Of a stretch of DNA of 64,000 bases, positions 7,506 through 15,729 are shown piece after piece. The notes beneath the pieces are model-generated. The model ran no database searches. It saw only the letters and a list, made by a program, of their open reading frames with translations, and had not been told where the DNA came from. Positions within the stretch are counted from its first letter, which is position 1. The number at the start of each line of letters is the position of its first letter. Source of the stretch: Methanoculleus receptaculi (lineage in GTDB: Archaea > Halobacteriota > Methanomicrobia > Methanomicrobiales > Methanoculleaceae); the NCBI RefSeq assembly GCF_033472595.1, contig NZ_CP137642.1, forward strand, positions 1,116,001-1,180,000, written 5' to 3'. Made by a program: the position numbers and the translations under genes.

Positions 7506-8396
7506 ATGAAGGTCTTTCTCGCCGAATACACCGTCTGCAACGACCCCTGCCTTGCGCCGGAGGGCGCCGCGATGCTTGATACGCTCGCCGGGAGTTTTGA
7601 ACGCTGCGGCCACGAGGTGCTCACACCGGAGAAGCCCGATCTCGAGGCCGAGATCCGGAGACTGGCCCCGCAATCCGATGTGGGACTGGTCATAGCACCG
7701 GATCATCTCATATTTCGCTACACCCATCTCCTCGAGCAGTTCACCCACAACATCGGTTGCGGGAGCATGAACGCGGCGGTCTGCGCAAACAAACAGCGGA
7801 CGGCGGCGATCCTCTCCCGGAACGGTATACCCGTCCCTCCACCCCCCGCCGCTGGGGGGCGCAGGGTCGTCAAACCGATCATGGGCTGTGGTTCCCGTGG
7901 GGTCAGGCTGACGGAGGGTGAACCCGGCGAGGGCGAGTTTGCCGAGGGTTACGTCGATGGGGAGGCGCTGAGCGTGAGCCTGGTGGGGAGCCGGGTGACC
8001 GGCAACGTCTGCGAATTTTATTCGGGCGCCCCGCCGCTCCTGCTCGCGATCAACCGCCAGGAGATCGCTGTCAGCGATGACGGGCTGTTTCACTACATGG
8101 GGGGCGAGACCCCTGTCCACCCGGCGCGGGAGGACGAGATCATCGCGGTCGCCGTCAGGACTATGAACGTTCTCGGTTGCCAGGGGTATGCCGGGATCGA
8201 TCTCATCGCCGGTGACCGGATCTACGTCCTGGACGTCAACCCGAGACCCACTACAAGCCTTGTTGGGATTGCGGCCGTCATGAAGGAGGAGATCGCCGAT
8301 ATCCTCATCAGAGCATCGTATGGCGACGCCCCCGGAGAGGTGCACCTCTCCGGCAGGGTGCGGTTTGACAGGGACGGGGTGATCCACAGGCTATGA
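7506..8396 (+). CDS. mfnD: tyramine--L-glutamate ligase (ATP-grasp)
   Basis: A 296-residue ATP-grasp enzyme. MfnD joins the gamma-carboxyl of glutamate to tyramine in methanofuran biosynthesis. Visible features are MKVFLAEYTVCND at the start, the ATP-binding strand RRVVKPIMGCGSRGVRL, and the metal site YAGIDLIAGDRIYVLDVNPRP, where D, E-equivalent and N ligate magnesium. I placed the start at ATG 7506, because the nine codons before it add no domain sequence. It overlaps mfnF by four bases (ATGA), and mfnF makes a later methanofuran intermediate, which strongly supports the assignment. Confidence 0.88.
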   Translation: MKVFLAEYTVCNDPCLAPEGAAMLDTLAGSFERCGHEVLTPEKPDLEAEIRRLAPQSDVGLVIAPDHLIFRYTHLLEQFTHNIGCGSMNAAVCANKQRTAAILSRNGIPVPPPPAAGGRRVVKPIMGCGSRGVRLTEGEPGEGEFAEGYVDGEALSVSLVGSRVTGNVCEFYSGAPPLLLAINRQEIAVSDDGLFHYMGGETPVHPAREDEIIAVAVRTMNVLGCQGYAGIDLIAGDRIYVLDVNPRPTTSLVGIAAVMKEEIADILIRASYGDAPGEVHLSGRVRFDRDGVIHRL

Positions 8397-9304
8397 TCGG
8401 GATCGATATAGGGGGGGCAAACCTCAAGATCGTCGATGAAGACGGCGTCCATATCCATTACTGCCCCCTCTGGCAGGGTGCGCCGCTGGCCGAACTTCTC
8501 AGAGACTGCAGGCGTCCTGCTGCCGTGGTGATGAGCGGGGAGCTTGCCGACTGCTTCCCAACCAAGATGGAGGGGATCCGCTGGATCGTGGGGACTGTAC
8601 TGGAGGTCATCCCCGACGCCCTCTTCTACGGCACCGACGCCGCCTTCCACACCCATCCCGTCCCCGAACTCGCGGCGGCCAACTGGCTGGCCTCGGCCGA
8701 TTACCTCCGGGAGGTCATCCCCGACGCCATCCTCCTGGATGTAGGGAGCACAACCGCCGATATCATACCCCTGAACCTTTTTGACGATCTGAAGGGGCTG
8801 ACCGATACCCGGCGGCTCCAGAAGCACTACCTCGTCTACACGGGGATGCTCCGGACAAATGTTGCAGCCCTCCTCCGCTCGGTCACGCTCGATGGGACGG
8901 TGACCCCCGTGAGCACCGAGTACTTCGCCTCAAGTGCCGATGTCCACCTGGTGCTCGGCCATATCACCGCCCGGGATTACACCGTCCCCGCGCCGGATTC
9001 CGGCGAGAAGACCGTCGATGCGGCGCTCCGGAGGCTGGCCAGGGTTGTCTGCGCAGACCTTGACGAGATAGGCAGAGAGGGAGCGCTCGAGATCGCCCGG
9101 CAGTTCTGGGAGGTCCAGCGAACGATGATCGCAACCGCTCTGGAGCGCGTTCAATCCCGGAGCGGTGCGGCGGGGGTGATAACAGCCGGGATAGGCGCGG
9201 ATCTATTTGCCCGTGAACTCGGCGGTGTCACGCTGAAGGCAGAGATCGGGGATGCAGCGGACGCGCTGCCGGCATACGCGGTCAGGGAGGTGGCGCTCCG
9301 GTGA
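8393..9304 (+). CDS. mfnF: methanofuran biosynthesis condensing enzyme MfnF
   Basis: A 303-residue member of the ASKHA-like hydantoinase/'H4MPT-linked C1 transfer pathway' family. MfnF couples gamma-glutamyltyramine to aminomethylfuran phosphate, releasing pyrophosphate. The sugar-kinase-like nucleotide motifs are clear: MIGIDIGGANLK at the N-terminus and DAILLDVGSTTADIIP centrally. The length agrees with the archaeal family. It is translationally coupled to mfnD upstream and to a small zinc-ribbon membrane protein downstream, forming a methanofuran operon. Confidence 0.9.
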   Translation: MIGIDIGGANLKIVDEDGVHIHYCPLWQGAPLAELLRDCRRPAAVVMSGELADCFPTKMEGIRWIVGTVLEVIPDALFYGTDAAFHTHPVPELAAANWLASADYLREVIPDAILLDVGSTTADIIPLNLFDDLKGLTDTRRLQKHYLVYTGMLRTNVAALLRSVTLDGTVTPVSTEYFASSADVHLVLGHITARDYTVPAPDSGEKTVDAALRRLARVVCADLDEIGREGALEIARQFWEVQRTMIATALERVQSRSGAAGVITAGIGADLFARELGGVTLKAEIGDAADALPAYAVREVALR

Positions 9305-9558
9305 ACCGGTGGGGGCTGAGCCTGCTCCTGCTTGCGGGATCGCTTGCCATCACGCTCATAGCGCTGGCGTTCGGGATCCCGTTCTTCTTTCTCTTCCTAT
9401 TCATACCGCTGATACCGTTCTTTGGGCGGCCGGCCGGGGTGAAGCGGTGTCCGGTCTGCGGCTGGGAAACCACAGGCCGCGAGCGCTTCTGCCCCTACGA
9501 TGGGACCCCCCTTGCGGTTGAGGGTGAGGGTGGCCAGGTTCAGCAGGGAGAGCGGTAA
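9301..9558 (+). CDS. small membrane protein with C-terminal zinc ribbon
   Basis: An 85-residue protein starting with GTG at 9301, overlapping the mfnF stop codon. Residues 5-42 form one long or two short hydrophobic helices. Residues 49-70 carry CPVC ... FCPYDG, a single zinc knuckle pair facing the cytosol. Function unknown. Its 3' half overlaps, on the opposite strand, the last 160 bases of the open frame of the transposase-like protein, so one of the two 3' ends may not be functional. Coupling to mfnF supports this one as real. Confidence 0.65.
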   Translation: MNRWGLSLLLLAGSLAITLIALAFGIPFFFLFLFIPLIPFFGRPAGVKRCPVCGWETTGRERFCPYDGTPLAVEGEGGQVQQGER

Positions 9559-10080
9559 CTGCAGACCAAAGACGTCTGTTGCGGGTATGGCACCAAACTC
9601 AAACTCGCGGGAGGCGTAGTTCCTGATCGTCCCCCGGTCGACGACCAGCCGCATCTCACGCAGGTATTGCGCCACCCGGTTGAAGGGCATCTGCTGCGCG
9701 AGGAGAACGCAGAGGTCGACGATTGGCGAGGCGAGACGGGTATTGGGGTAGAAGGGGGCGTCGGCGCAGCAGAGAGAGCCGCAGTCCTGGCAGCGGAACC
9801 TTTTCACCATGACCCTGATGGTGCGCCTCTTCCCGTTCTCGATTACGACGGCAAACCGTTTCGCCCGCATATCGTAGCCTTTCACATCGCCGCCGCAGTG
9901 CGGGCAGGAAGCCAGGTCGGTGAAGGCCACACCGTCCATCGAGTCGAGAGCGTTCACCACGAGGTCAACAAGCATCGGTGATACAGGCAGTCTCTTCTTC
10001 ACGAAAGCAACTCTCCCATACAGGTATGCAGGATCTGGTAGGCGCCCACCACTATTAACACCTTCCAGTGGTTCCGACAC
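9397..10080 (-). CDS. zinc-ribbon/HTH protein resembling a truncated transposase
   Basis: A 227-residue frame. Residues about 57-110 hold CPHCGG and CQDCGS pairs separated by a beta-rich stretch, like the zinc ribbon at the N-terminus of ISL3-type transposases. Residues about 115-160 (SPIVDLCVLLAQQMPFNRVA ... DRGTIRNYASR) look like a helix-turn-helix. A DDE catalytic domain should follow in a full transposase, but the frame instead runs for 55 low-complexity residues antisense to the neighbouring gene and stops. It is probably a truncated or domesticated relic; homology to a particular family is not certain. Confidence 0.5.
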   Translation of the reverse strand: MSEPLEGVNSGGRLPDPAYLYGRVAFVKKRLPVSPMLVDLVVNALDSMDGVAFTDLASCPHCGGDVKGYDMRAKRFAVVIENGKRRTIRVMVKRFRCQDCGSLCCADAPFYPNTRLASPIVDLCVLLAQQMPFNRVAQYLREMRLVVDRGTIRNYASREFEFGAIPATDVFGLQLPLSLLNLATLTLNRKGGPIVGAEALAACGFPAADRTPLHPGRPPKERYQRYE

Positions 10081-10400
10081 CGGTTCCGCTGCGGCGGTGT
10101 GGAGACGATGCCCTCTCCCTCTCCCTGGCAGCGGGGCGCCCTGGATCTGCCCGTGGCTGCGGTATAAGCATAAACCCGTTTAAAGAACTGTTTTAAGAAA
10201 ATACGGTATATACTAAGGCAGATGGCGCGCTTGGTGGATTTTAACCGGTAAAAATACATTGAGAGCAATTACAGCCTGTTTTGATTCACCACCGTGGCAC
10301 ACGATGGAAGAAACCCACACTTATTCATCAAAAATCCGGAAGTTAATCACTATAGTTAAATATACCTAACCCTGTATTTGTACGTATCCGAGGTTTTACC
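10081..10400. other. gene-free stretch upstream of fdhA
   Basis: No coding sequence is evident. The left part is GC-rich. The right 200 bases are AT-rich with several TATA-like runs (for example near 10200 and 10355), and contain the fdh promoter. A long untranslated leader or small RNA cannot be excluded; I see no recognisable riboswitch. Confidence 0.6.
10355..10366 (+). promoter_or_regulatory. probable box A of the fdhAB operon
   Basis: GTTAAATATACC lies 35-45 bases before the fdhA ATG at 10401 inside an AT-rich block and is the best TATA-like match near the gene. Confidence 0.45.
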
Positions 10401-12467
10401 ATGGATTTCAAGTATGTACAGACAACATGCCCCTACTGCGGTACTGGCTGCAGTTTCAACCTCGTCGTGAGGGATGGAAAGGTTGTCGGCACACAACCTT
10501 ACGACCGCTCACCCGTCAACGAGGGAAAGGTATGCCCGAAGGGCACCTACGCTCACGAGTTCGTGAACAGCCCGGACCGCCTCACAAAGCCGCTCATCAA
10601 GAAGGACGGCAAGTTTGTCGAGGCGACCTGGGACGAGGCGTATGACCTGATCGCACAGAAGTTCAAGTCGTACAAGCCCGACGAGTTTGCGGCGCTCGCA
10701 TCAGCGCGTGTCTCGAACGAGGAGAACTACCTGATGATGAAGTTTGCTCGCGGCGTCATGAAATCACGGCACATCGATCACTGCGCCCGGTTGTGCCACT
10801 CATCCACCGTCGCGGGCCTTGCGGCGTCGTTTGGCTCAGGTGCCATGACCAACTCCATCCTCGACATCGCCGAGTCAAAGTGTGTCTTTGTCATCGGGTC
10901 CAACACATTTGAGCAGCACCCACTCATCGGGCGCAAGATCGTCCAGGCAAAAAAGAACGGCGCAAAGGTCATCTACGCCGACCCGCGCTACACCCCGACC
11001 GCCAGGCAGGCAGACCTCTACATGCCCTTTGTCTCGGGAAGCGATGTCGCGATCCTGAACGGGCTGATGCAGGAGATAATCAAGAACGGCTGGGAGGATC
11101 GGGAGTTCATCGAGAAGCGGACAAAGGACTTTGAGAAACTCAAGGAGGTCGTCATGAAAGAAACCTACAGCCTTGAGAATGTCTCGAAGATCTCCGGCAT
11201 CCCGGTTGAGAGTCTCAAGACGGCGGCCGAGTGGCTCGGCACCAACAAGCCCGGCGCGATCCTCTACTCGATGGGCATCACCCAGCACACCGTCGGCGTC
11301 GATAACGTCCGGTCGGTTGCAAACATCCAGATGCTGCTTGGCAACCTTGGCAAGCCCGGCGCCGGCGTGAACGCGCTCCGCGGCCAGAACAATGTCCAGG
11401 GCGCCTGCGACATGGGGGCGCTGCCAAACGTATTTACAGGCTACCAGAAGGTCATCGATGAAGCCGCCCACAAGAAGTTCGCCGATGCCTGGGGCTTCCC
11501 GGACGGGATCTGTGAGCCAAAACTCGGCTACGAGGTCACCACCATGATGAACGTCCTGACCGATAACCCGGGAGAGCTCAAGTGCATGTACATCATGGGC
11601 GAGAACCCGATGATCTCCGACCCTGATATCAACCACGTCAGAGAGGCGCTCGAGAGCCTGGATTTCCTGGTTGTGCAGGACATCTTCATGACCGAGACAG
11701 GTGAACTCGCGGACGTCATACTCCCGGCCGCCTGCTACGCCGAGCGTGACGGTACGCAGACCAGCACCGAGCGGCGCGTCCAGCGCTGGAGGAAGGCACA
11801 GAACCCGCCGGGCGAGGCAAAGCAGGACTGGCAGATCATATGCGAACTCGCTGCCCGGATGGGATACGCGGAGCAGTTCCCGTTCCAGAGCGCCGAGGAG
11901 ATCTTTGAGGAGATCAGGCGCGTCACGCCCTCCTATGCCGGGATGACCTACGAGCGGCTCGACCGGCCAGAGGCGCTGCACTGGCCCTGCCCCACCGTGG
12001 AGCATCCGGGAACCCCGATCCTGCACCGTGAGAAGTTTTCCAGTCCTGATGGGCTTGGAGCCTTTGCCCCCATCGAGTGGAAACCGCCGGCGGAGGTTCC
12101 CGACGAGGAGTATCCGTTTGTGTTCACGACAGGGCGTATCCTCTGGCACTGGCACACCGGCACCATGACCCGCCGGTCTGCGACCCTCGATACCGAGGTC
12201 CCGACCGGCTGGATAGAGATCAACACAGAGGATGCAAAGGCGCTCGGCATCAAGAACGGGGAGATCGTCCGTGCGGTCACCCGCCGTGGGTCTGTCGAGG
12301 TCCCCGCGAAGGTGACAGACGACATCATGAAGGGTGTCATGTTCATGCCGTTCCACTTCCATGAGTGCGCGGCGAACATACTGACGAACAACGCACTCGA
12401 TCCGGTCGCAAAGATCCCTGAGTTCAAGGCCTGTGCTGTGCGGGTCGAGAAGATCACGGAGGCCTGA
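10401..12467 (+). CDS. fdhA: F420-linked formate dehydrogenase, alpha (catalytic) subunit
   Basis: A 688-residue molybdopterin (bis-MGD) enzyme that oxidises formate to CO2. The N-terminus binds one 4Fe-4S cluster: CPYCGTGC (C10, C13, C17) followed by a fourth cysteine in GKVCPKG. The active-site metal ligand is C128 in DHCARLCHS, encoded by TGC, so this is the cysteine form rather than the selenocysteine form. MGD-binding segments such as GQNNVQGACDMGALPN and the C-terminal dinucleotide-binding domain are present. It is followed after two bases by fdhB. A mobA gene for cofactor maturation lies 11 kb away. Confidence 0.96.
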   Translation: MDFKYVQTTCPYCGTGCSFNLVVRDGKVVGTQPYDRSPVNEGKVCPKGTYAHEFVNSPDRLTKPLIKKDGKFVEATWDEAYDLIAQKFKSYKPDEFAALASARVSNEENYLMMKFARGVMKSRHIDHCARLCHSSTVAGLAASFGSGAMTNSILDIAESKCVFVIGSNTFEQHPLIGRKIVQAKKNGAKVIYADPRYTPTARQADLYMPFVSGSDVAILNGLMQEIIKNGWEDREFIEKRTKDFEKLKEVVMKETYSLENVSKISGIPVESLKTAAEWLGTNKPGAILYSMGITQHTVGVDNVRSVANIQMLLGNLGKPGAGVNALRGQNNVQGACDMGALPNVFTGYQKVIDEAAHKKFADAWGFPDGICEPKLGYEVTTMMNVLTDNPGELKCMYIMGENPMISDPDINHVREALESLDFLVVQDIFMTETGELADVILPAACYAERDGTQTSTERRVQRWRKAQNPPGEAKQDWQIICELAARMGYAEQFPFQSAEEIFEEIRRVTPSYAGMTYERLDRPEALHWPCPTVEHPGTPILHREKFSSPDGLGAFAPIEWKPPAEVPDEEYPFVFTTGRILWHWHTGTMTRRSATLDTEVPTGWIEINTEDAKALGIKNGEIVRAVTRRGSVEVPAKVTDDIMKGVMFMPFHFHECAANILTNNALDPVAKIPEFKACAVRVEKITEA

Positions 12468-12469
12468 AG

Positions 12470-13708
12470 ATGGTAGCAAAAGGCGATATGTTCTACGCGT
12501 GGGCGGCCGAGGCCGCCTGCCAGGAGAGGGGCGAGTGCGGTGGCGCGGTCACCGCTCTGTTGACGCACGCGCTCAGATCCGGTATGGTGGATGCCGTCCT
12601 CGCCGTGAAGAGGGGGCAGGACATCTACGATGCCGTCCCGACACTGATCACAGACCCTGAGGATATGGCCGAGACGGCAGGTTCGCTCCACTGCGGGACG
12701 CTCCTCCTCTCGAAACTTCTCAAGAACTACCTTGACGGCGCCGAGAATATGCGCATCGGGATCACGGTGAAGGGCTGCGACGCGATGGGGCTCTACGAGC
12801 TTGCGAAACGCAACCAGGTCAATCTGGACAACGTCCTGATGATCGGTGTCAACTGCGGCGGTTCTGTCAGTCCAGTGACCGCTCGTAAGATGATCCGCGA
12901 GAAGTTCGGGGTCGACCCGGACGATGTTGTCAAGGAGGAGATCGACAAGGGTCAGTTCATCATCCAGACGAAAGACGGCCAGCACAAGGGCATCTCGATG
13001 GACGAACTCGAGGACGAGGGATACGGCCGCCGCCCCAACTGCCGCCGCTGCAAGATGAAGGTCCCGCGCCAGGCGGACCTTGCCTGCGGCAACTGGGGTG
13101 TCATAGGCGATAAGGCCGGAAAGGCGACCTTCGTTGAGGTCTGCTCCGAGAAGGGGGCAAACCTTCTCGATGCGGCTGAAAAGGCCGGAGCGGTTGTAAC
13201 GGAGCCCGCAAACCCGAAGGGTATCGAGATCCGCGGTAAGGTCGAGAACTCGATGCTGAGACTCGGCGACAAGTGGCGGAAACGCTACTTCGAGGATCTG
13301 GGCGAGGGCAAGGAACGCCTCCAGAAGATCAGGGAGGAGACGGGCAGGTGCATCAAGTGCTACGCCTGTATCGAGAACTGCCCGATCTGCTACTGCGTCG
13401 AGTGCAGCACGAAGAAGTCCTACCTGGTCGAGCCCGGCAAGGTCCCGCCGCCGTTCATGTTCCACCTGATCCGCTACGCTCACATCGCTGACTCGTGCAT
13501 CAACTGCGGCCAGTGTGAGGAGCACTGCGCTATGGACATCCCGAACTCGCTCTACATGCATGCTCTGCAGGTTGAGATGGAGAAGATGTTCGGCCACACC
13601 CCCGGTGTGAACATGGAACTCCCTGTGCTTGCGCTTGTCGAGGAGAAATCCGAGCGGGATCGGCTTGCCGCAACCGGAAGCGACCAGATCTTCGATATCT
13701 TCAAGTAA
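12470..13708 (+). CDS. fdhB: F420-linked formate dehydrogenase, beta subunit
   Basis: A 412-residue partner of FdhA that passes electrons to coenzyme F420; in related methanogens FdhAB can also join the heterodisulfide reductase complex. The central part matches the F420-reducing hydrogenase/dehydrogenase beta domain (GECGGAVTALLTHAL, HCGTLLLSKLL, GVNCGG, PNCRRCKMK). Near the C-terminus are two 4Fe-4S motifs: CIKCYACIENCPICYC and CINCGQCEEHC. Length and order are usual. A T-tract follows the stop directly. Confidence 0.95.
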   Translation: MVAKGDMFYAWAAEAACQERGECGGAVTALLTHALRSGMVDAVLAVKRGQDIYDAVPTLITDPEDMAETAGSLHCGTLLLSKLLKNYLDGAENMRIGITVKGCDAMGLYELAKRNQVNLDNVLMIGVNCGGSVSPVTARKMIREKFGVDPDDVVKEEIDKGQFIIQTKDGQHKGISMDELEDEGYGRRPNCRRCKMKVPRQADLACGNWGVIGDKAGKATFVEVCSEKGANLLDAAEKAGAVVTEPANPKGIEIRGKVENSMLRLGDKWRKRYFEDLGEGKERLQKIREETGRCIKCYACIENCPICYCVECSTKKSYLVEPGKVPPPFMFHLIRYAHIADSCINCGQCEEHCAMDIPNSLYMHALQVEMEKMFGHTPGVNMELPVLALVEEKSERDRLAATGSDQIFDIFK

Positions 13709-13711
13709 GGG

Positions 13712-13730
13712 ATCTTCCCTTTTTTTTTAA
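13712..13730 (+). terminator. T-tract terminator of fdhAB
   Basis: Nine consecutive T residues (13720-13728) begin about a dozen bases after the fdhB stop; oligo-T is the standard archaeal termination signal. Confidence 0.6.
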
Positions 13731-13902
13731 GGACACAGCGTCCAGCGGTTTTTTTACCAGGAACAGAGGCAGGATGCCCCCCTCACTGCACTGGAGAGCG
13801 ACCCGGCCACCTGCGCCAAACCACCCCGGCGAGGGGCAGAATGGGATGGATGCAGGTGAGAGGGGGAGGGGTGGCCGTCCAGAAAAATAGGGGATAGACT
13901 TT

Positions 13903-14397
13903 TCAGATGACGGTGTGCGATAGCGCCGGGATGGTGCTCTGGTCGGCAAACCTCTCCTCGTGGCCGTCAGGGAACCTGACCACCGTCAGGTCAGGGGAGA
14001 AGTCGGCCCGGATCAGCGGCGCAAACCAGTAGCCCTCCAGGATCTTCTGCGCACCGGTGAGATCGATCTCGGGTGTGGAGTAGATCACCGCCCCTTCGTC
14101 GGAGTTGACTTTTGCAAACTTTTGAGCCGAGAAAACGGCGCGATCGCTCTCGGCTGCAGTCACGGTTACAGGCACGCCTGTCGCACCCTCGAGCGCGGAC
14201 TTCAACTCCTGATCCGGTTCGGCGATCCTGAAAAAGACGCCGATCCGCTCGAGCCATGAGAGGGCGTACTCGAACGTGATATCCGCGCTCCCATCCTCGT
14301 TCAGGCTTATCTCAAGAGTCTCCGCACTGAAGGCCCCCGCCGGGGCTGCGATAAGCATCATGACCAGAAGGCAGGCGGCCAGAATTGCGGGTTTCAT
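13903..14397 (-). CDS. secreted protein of unknown function
   Basis: A 164-residue protein with a clear signal peptide: MKPA, a hydrophobic core (ILAACLLVMMLIAA) and a probable cleavage site after PAGAFSA. The mature part is acidic and beta-rich (LEISLNEDGSADITFEYALS), with no cysteine, metal or catalytic motif. I do not recognise a family; the repeated beta-strand pattern suggests an extracytoplasmic domain. It converges on fdhAB and has its own upstream AT-rich region. Confidence 0.7.
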   Translation of the reverse strand: MKPAILAACLLVMMLIAAPAGAFSAETLEISLNEDGSADITFEYALSWLERIGVFFRIAEPDQELKSALEGATGVPVTVTAAESDRAVFSAQKFAKVNSDEGAVIYSTPEIDLTGAQKILEGYWFAPLIRADFSPDLTVVRFPDGHEERFADQSTIPALSHTVI

Positions 14398-14553
14398 TCT
14401 TTACACCTCATATACCTTTTTCAACGCGAACTGCCCCGACCCCTGATGTTAGGGGCATCCTGCATCAGCGGTCTTAAAGGGCTGTTTCGTGACCAACTGG
14501 AGTATACGATACCCATGACTATATATCTATCGCAATGGAGGGGTTTTGGATAT

Positions 14554-14590
14554 GAGGTCATCGATCCAATGCCCTCCCTGGTTTGATGGG
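14554..14590 (-). repeat. fragment of the dispersed intergenic block
   Basis: On the minus strand this reads CCCATCAAACCAGGGAGGGC then ATTGGATCGATGACCTC, matching the right end of the 156-bp blocks at 48625-48780 and 58677-58833 with a few changes. Confidence 0.6.
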
Positions 14591-14627
14591 CTCATTTTCT
14601 CATTAGAACAAAATATAAACCGATTAT

Positions 14628-14693
14628 GTGAACTACCCCGCTCCTCTCGACCGGGGACTTCCCGCTCCGCCCCCTTCACCCCCCGCAAGTTAA
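14628..14693 (-). repeat. solo TnpB right-end-like hairpin (omegaRNA-like), copy b
   Basis: Minus strand: AACTTGCGGGGGGTGAAGGG, then a hairpin with CCCCG/CGGGG arms around a GAGAGG loop, ending TAGTTCAC. It matches copy a (1922-1985) almost throughout. The bases after TTCAC (ATAATCGGTTTATATTTTGT) differ completely from those after copy a and after tnpB, as expected for a variable guide or for a plain insertion boundary. No tnpB is attached. Confidence 0.45.
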
Positions 14694-14737
14694 ACAGAGT
14701 GGAGAGAACGTTCCGCCGGACCGGAGAAAAAGAATGA

Positions 14738-14810
14738 CGCCCAGGACGGAATTCGAATCCGTGTCGACGGCGTGACAGGCCGTCATGATAGGCCACTACA
14801 CTACCTGGGC
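14738..14810 (-). tRNA. tRNA-Asp (GTC)
   Basis: A 73-nt cloverleaf on the minus strand. Acceptor arms are GCCCAGG and CCTGGGC. The anticodon loop is CTGTCAC with anticodon GTC. The T-arm loop TTCGAAT is normal. The discriminator is G, no CCA is encoded, and there is no intron. It is followed closely by tRNA-Tyr in the same orientation upstream, probably a small tRNA cluster. Confidence 0.95.
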
Positions 14811-14825
14811 ACACTGTTGTGAGGA

Positions 14826-14932
14826 TCCCGCCTCCCGGATTCGAACCGGGGACATCGCGGTAGCCGCGCAGTTCGCCCGAAAGCGATGACCATACTACAG
14901 CCGCGCACTCTACCAGTCTGAGTTAAGGCGGG
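14826..14932 (-). tRNA. tRNA-Tyr (GTA) with a 33-nt intron
   Basis: A 107-nt gene on the minus strand. Acceptor arms CCCGCCT/AGGCGGG, anticodon stem CGCGG/CCGCG, anticodon GTA and T-arm CCCGG-TTCGAAT-CCGGG form a complete cloverleaf once an intron at 14862-14894 is removed. The intron lies after position 37, the canonical archaeal site, cut by the splicing endonuclease at a bulge-helix-bulge. Exons total 74 nt, with discriminator A and no encoded CCA. Confidence 0.93.
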
Positions 14933-14961
14933 TCCCTGCTCTAACATGGTTAGAGCGATTT

Positions 14962-14971
14962 GATATTAAAC
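14962..14971 (-). promoter_or_regulatory. box A of the tRNA-Tyr/tRNA-Asp unit
   Basis: GTTTAATATC on the minus strand lies about 30-40 bases upstream of the mature tRNA-Tyr 5' end, inside an otherwise GC-rich stretch. Confidence 0.45.
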
Positions 14972-14999
14972 ATTTCGCAGAATCGGAGACTGTTGCGGA

Positions 15000-15036
15000 G
15001 AGGTCATCGGTCCAACAGCCTCACTGGTTTGATAAA
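15000..15036 (-). repeat. fragment of the dispersed intergenic block
   Basis: Minus strand TTTATCAAACCAGTGAGGCT followed by GTTGGACCGATGACCT resembles the right end of the 156-bp blocks at 48.6 and 58.7 kb. It lies downstream of iorB. Confidence 0.5.
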
Positions 15037-15144
15037 CCTCTCCTCCATGGACAGATTCCGGGGGGGTGGCCGGGATCTGTATGAAGATGCTACCCCCATC
15101 TTCATGCGGTGTGCCTCTGGTCACAGCGGCATCCCGCCCACTCA

Positions 15145-15729
15145 CTACGATCCTGCACCCCTCTCCCGTCCCAGCCGGAAGGCGGTTGTGTTTACATCTA
15201 CCGTCTTTGGCGGCACGCACCGCCGCACAGCCTCTTCCAGGCTCTCCGGCCTGAGCGGGATCTCCGCCGACGCCGCCCCGAGCATGACGATGTTCTGGGA
15301 GAGGATGTTTCCTGCCTCCTCTGCGAGTTCCGCTGCATCGATGCAGGTGAGATCGAGGTTGGCGAGGGTGTTAAGTATGCTCTCCTCGTCCGGGGCGTCC
15401 ATACCCTGCTGGTAGACCGGCGTCGGGACGACCAGGTGCCGGTTCACGATAAGTCTCCCGCTGGCAGAGAGGTAGTGTCGGTATCGGAGTGCCTCAAGCA
15501 GGTCGAAGGCTATAAGGAGGTCGGCCGTCCCGGGCACTATAAGAGACCCGTATCTGCCGTCGATCCGGACATGGCTCTCCACCGACCCTCCGCGCTGCGC
15601 CATGCCGTGGGTCTCGGCGCTGCGCACGCTCCGATTCTCGATAATGCACGCCTCGCCGATGACGTTTGAGGCGAGAACTGTCCCCTGGCCGCCGATCCCG
15701 ACGATCAGGATATCAAACGATGGTCTCAT
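15145..15729 (-). CDS. iorB: indolepyruvate ferredoxin oxidoreductase, beta subunit
   Basis: A 194-residue subunit of the gamma-type 2-oxoacid:ferredoxin oxidoreductase fold. Visible are FDILIVGIGGQGTVLASNVI at the N-terminus, then SAETHGMAQRGGSVESHVRI, the typical IorB signature. IorAB decarboxylates aryl pyruvates to aryl-acetyl-CoA with ferredoxin, and in methanogens can run toward aromatic amino acid synthesis. The ATG at 15729 overlaps the iorA stop (ATGA); the longer frame upstream is not coding. Confidence 0.93.
   Translation of the reverse strand: MRPSFDILIVGIGGQGTVLASNVIGEACIIENRSVRSAETHGMAQRGGSVESHVRIDGRYGSLIVPGTADLLIAFDLLEALRYRHYLSASGRLIVNRHLVVPTPVYQQGMDAPDEESILNTLANLDLTCIDAAELAEEAGNILSQNIVMLGAASAEIPLRPESLEEAVRRCVPPKTVDVNTTAFRLGRERGAGS

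Larger units (their letters stand above)
14398..14737. other. gene-free stretch between secreted protein and tRNA-Asp
   Basis: No gene. It contains the promoter side of the secreted-protein gene, a fragment of the duplicated intergenic block (14554-14590, minus strand) and a solo TnpB-end-like hairpin (14628-14693). The small reading frames here have no protein-like features. Confidence 0.6.

Noticed and set aside
7422-8387. Long N-terminal extension of surE on the minus strand
   Set aside because: The frame is open but lies antisense to mfnD, has no domain resemblance, and SurE starts canonically at ATG 7421.
10782-10784. Selenocysteine at the FdhA active site
   Set aside because: The codon is TGC, so the ligand is cysteine; no in-frame TGA occurs.
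10875-13597. Long minus-strand frames opposite fdhA and fdhB (over 500 codons each)
   Set aside because: They mirror the codon bias of GC-rich genes on the other strand and show no protein family features; fdhAB is certain.
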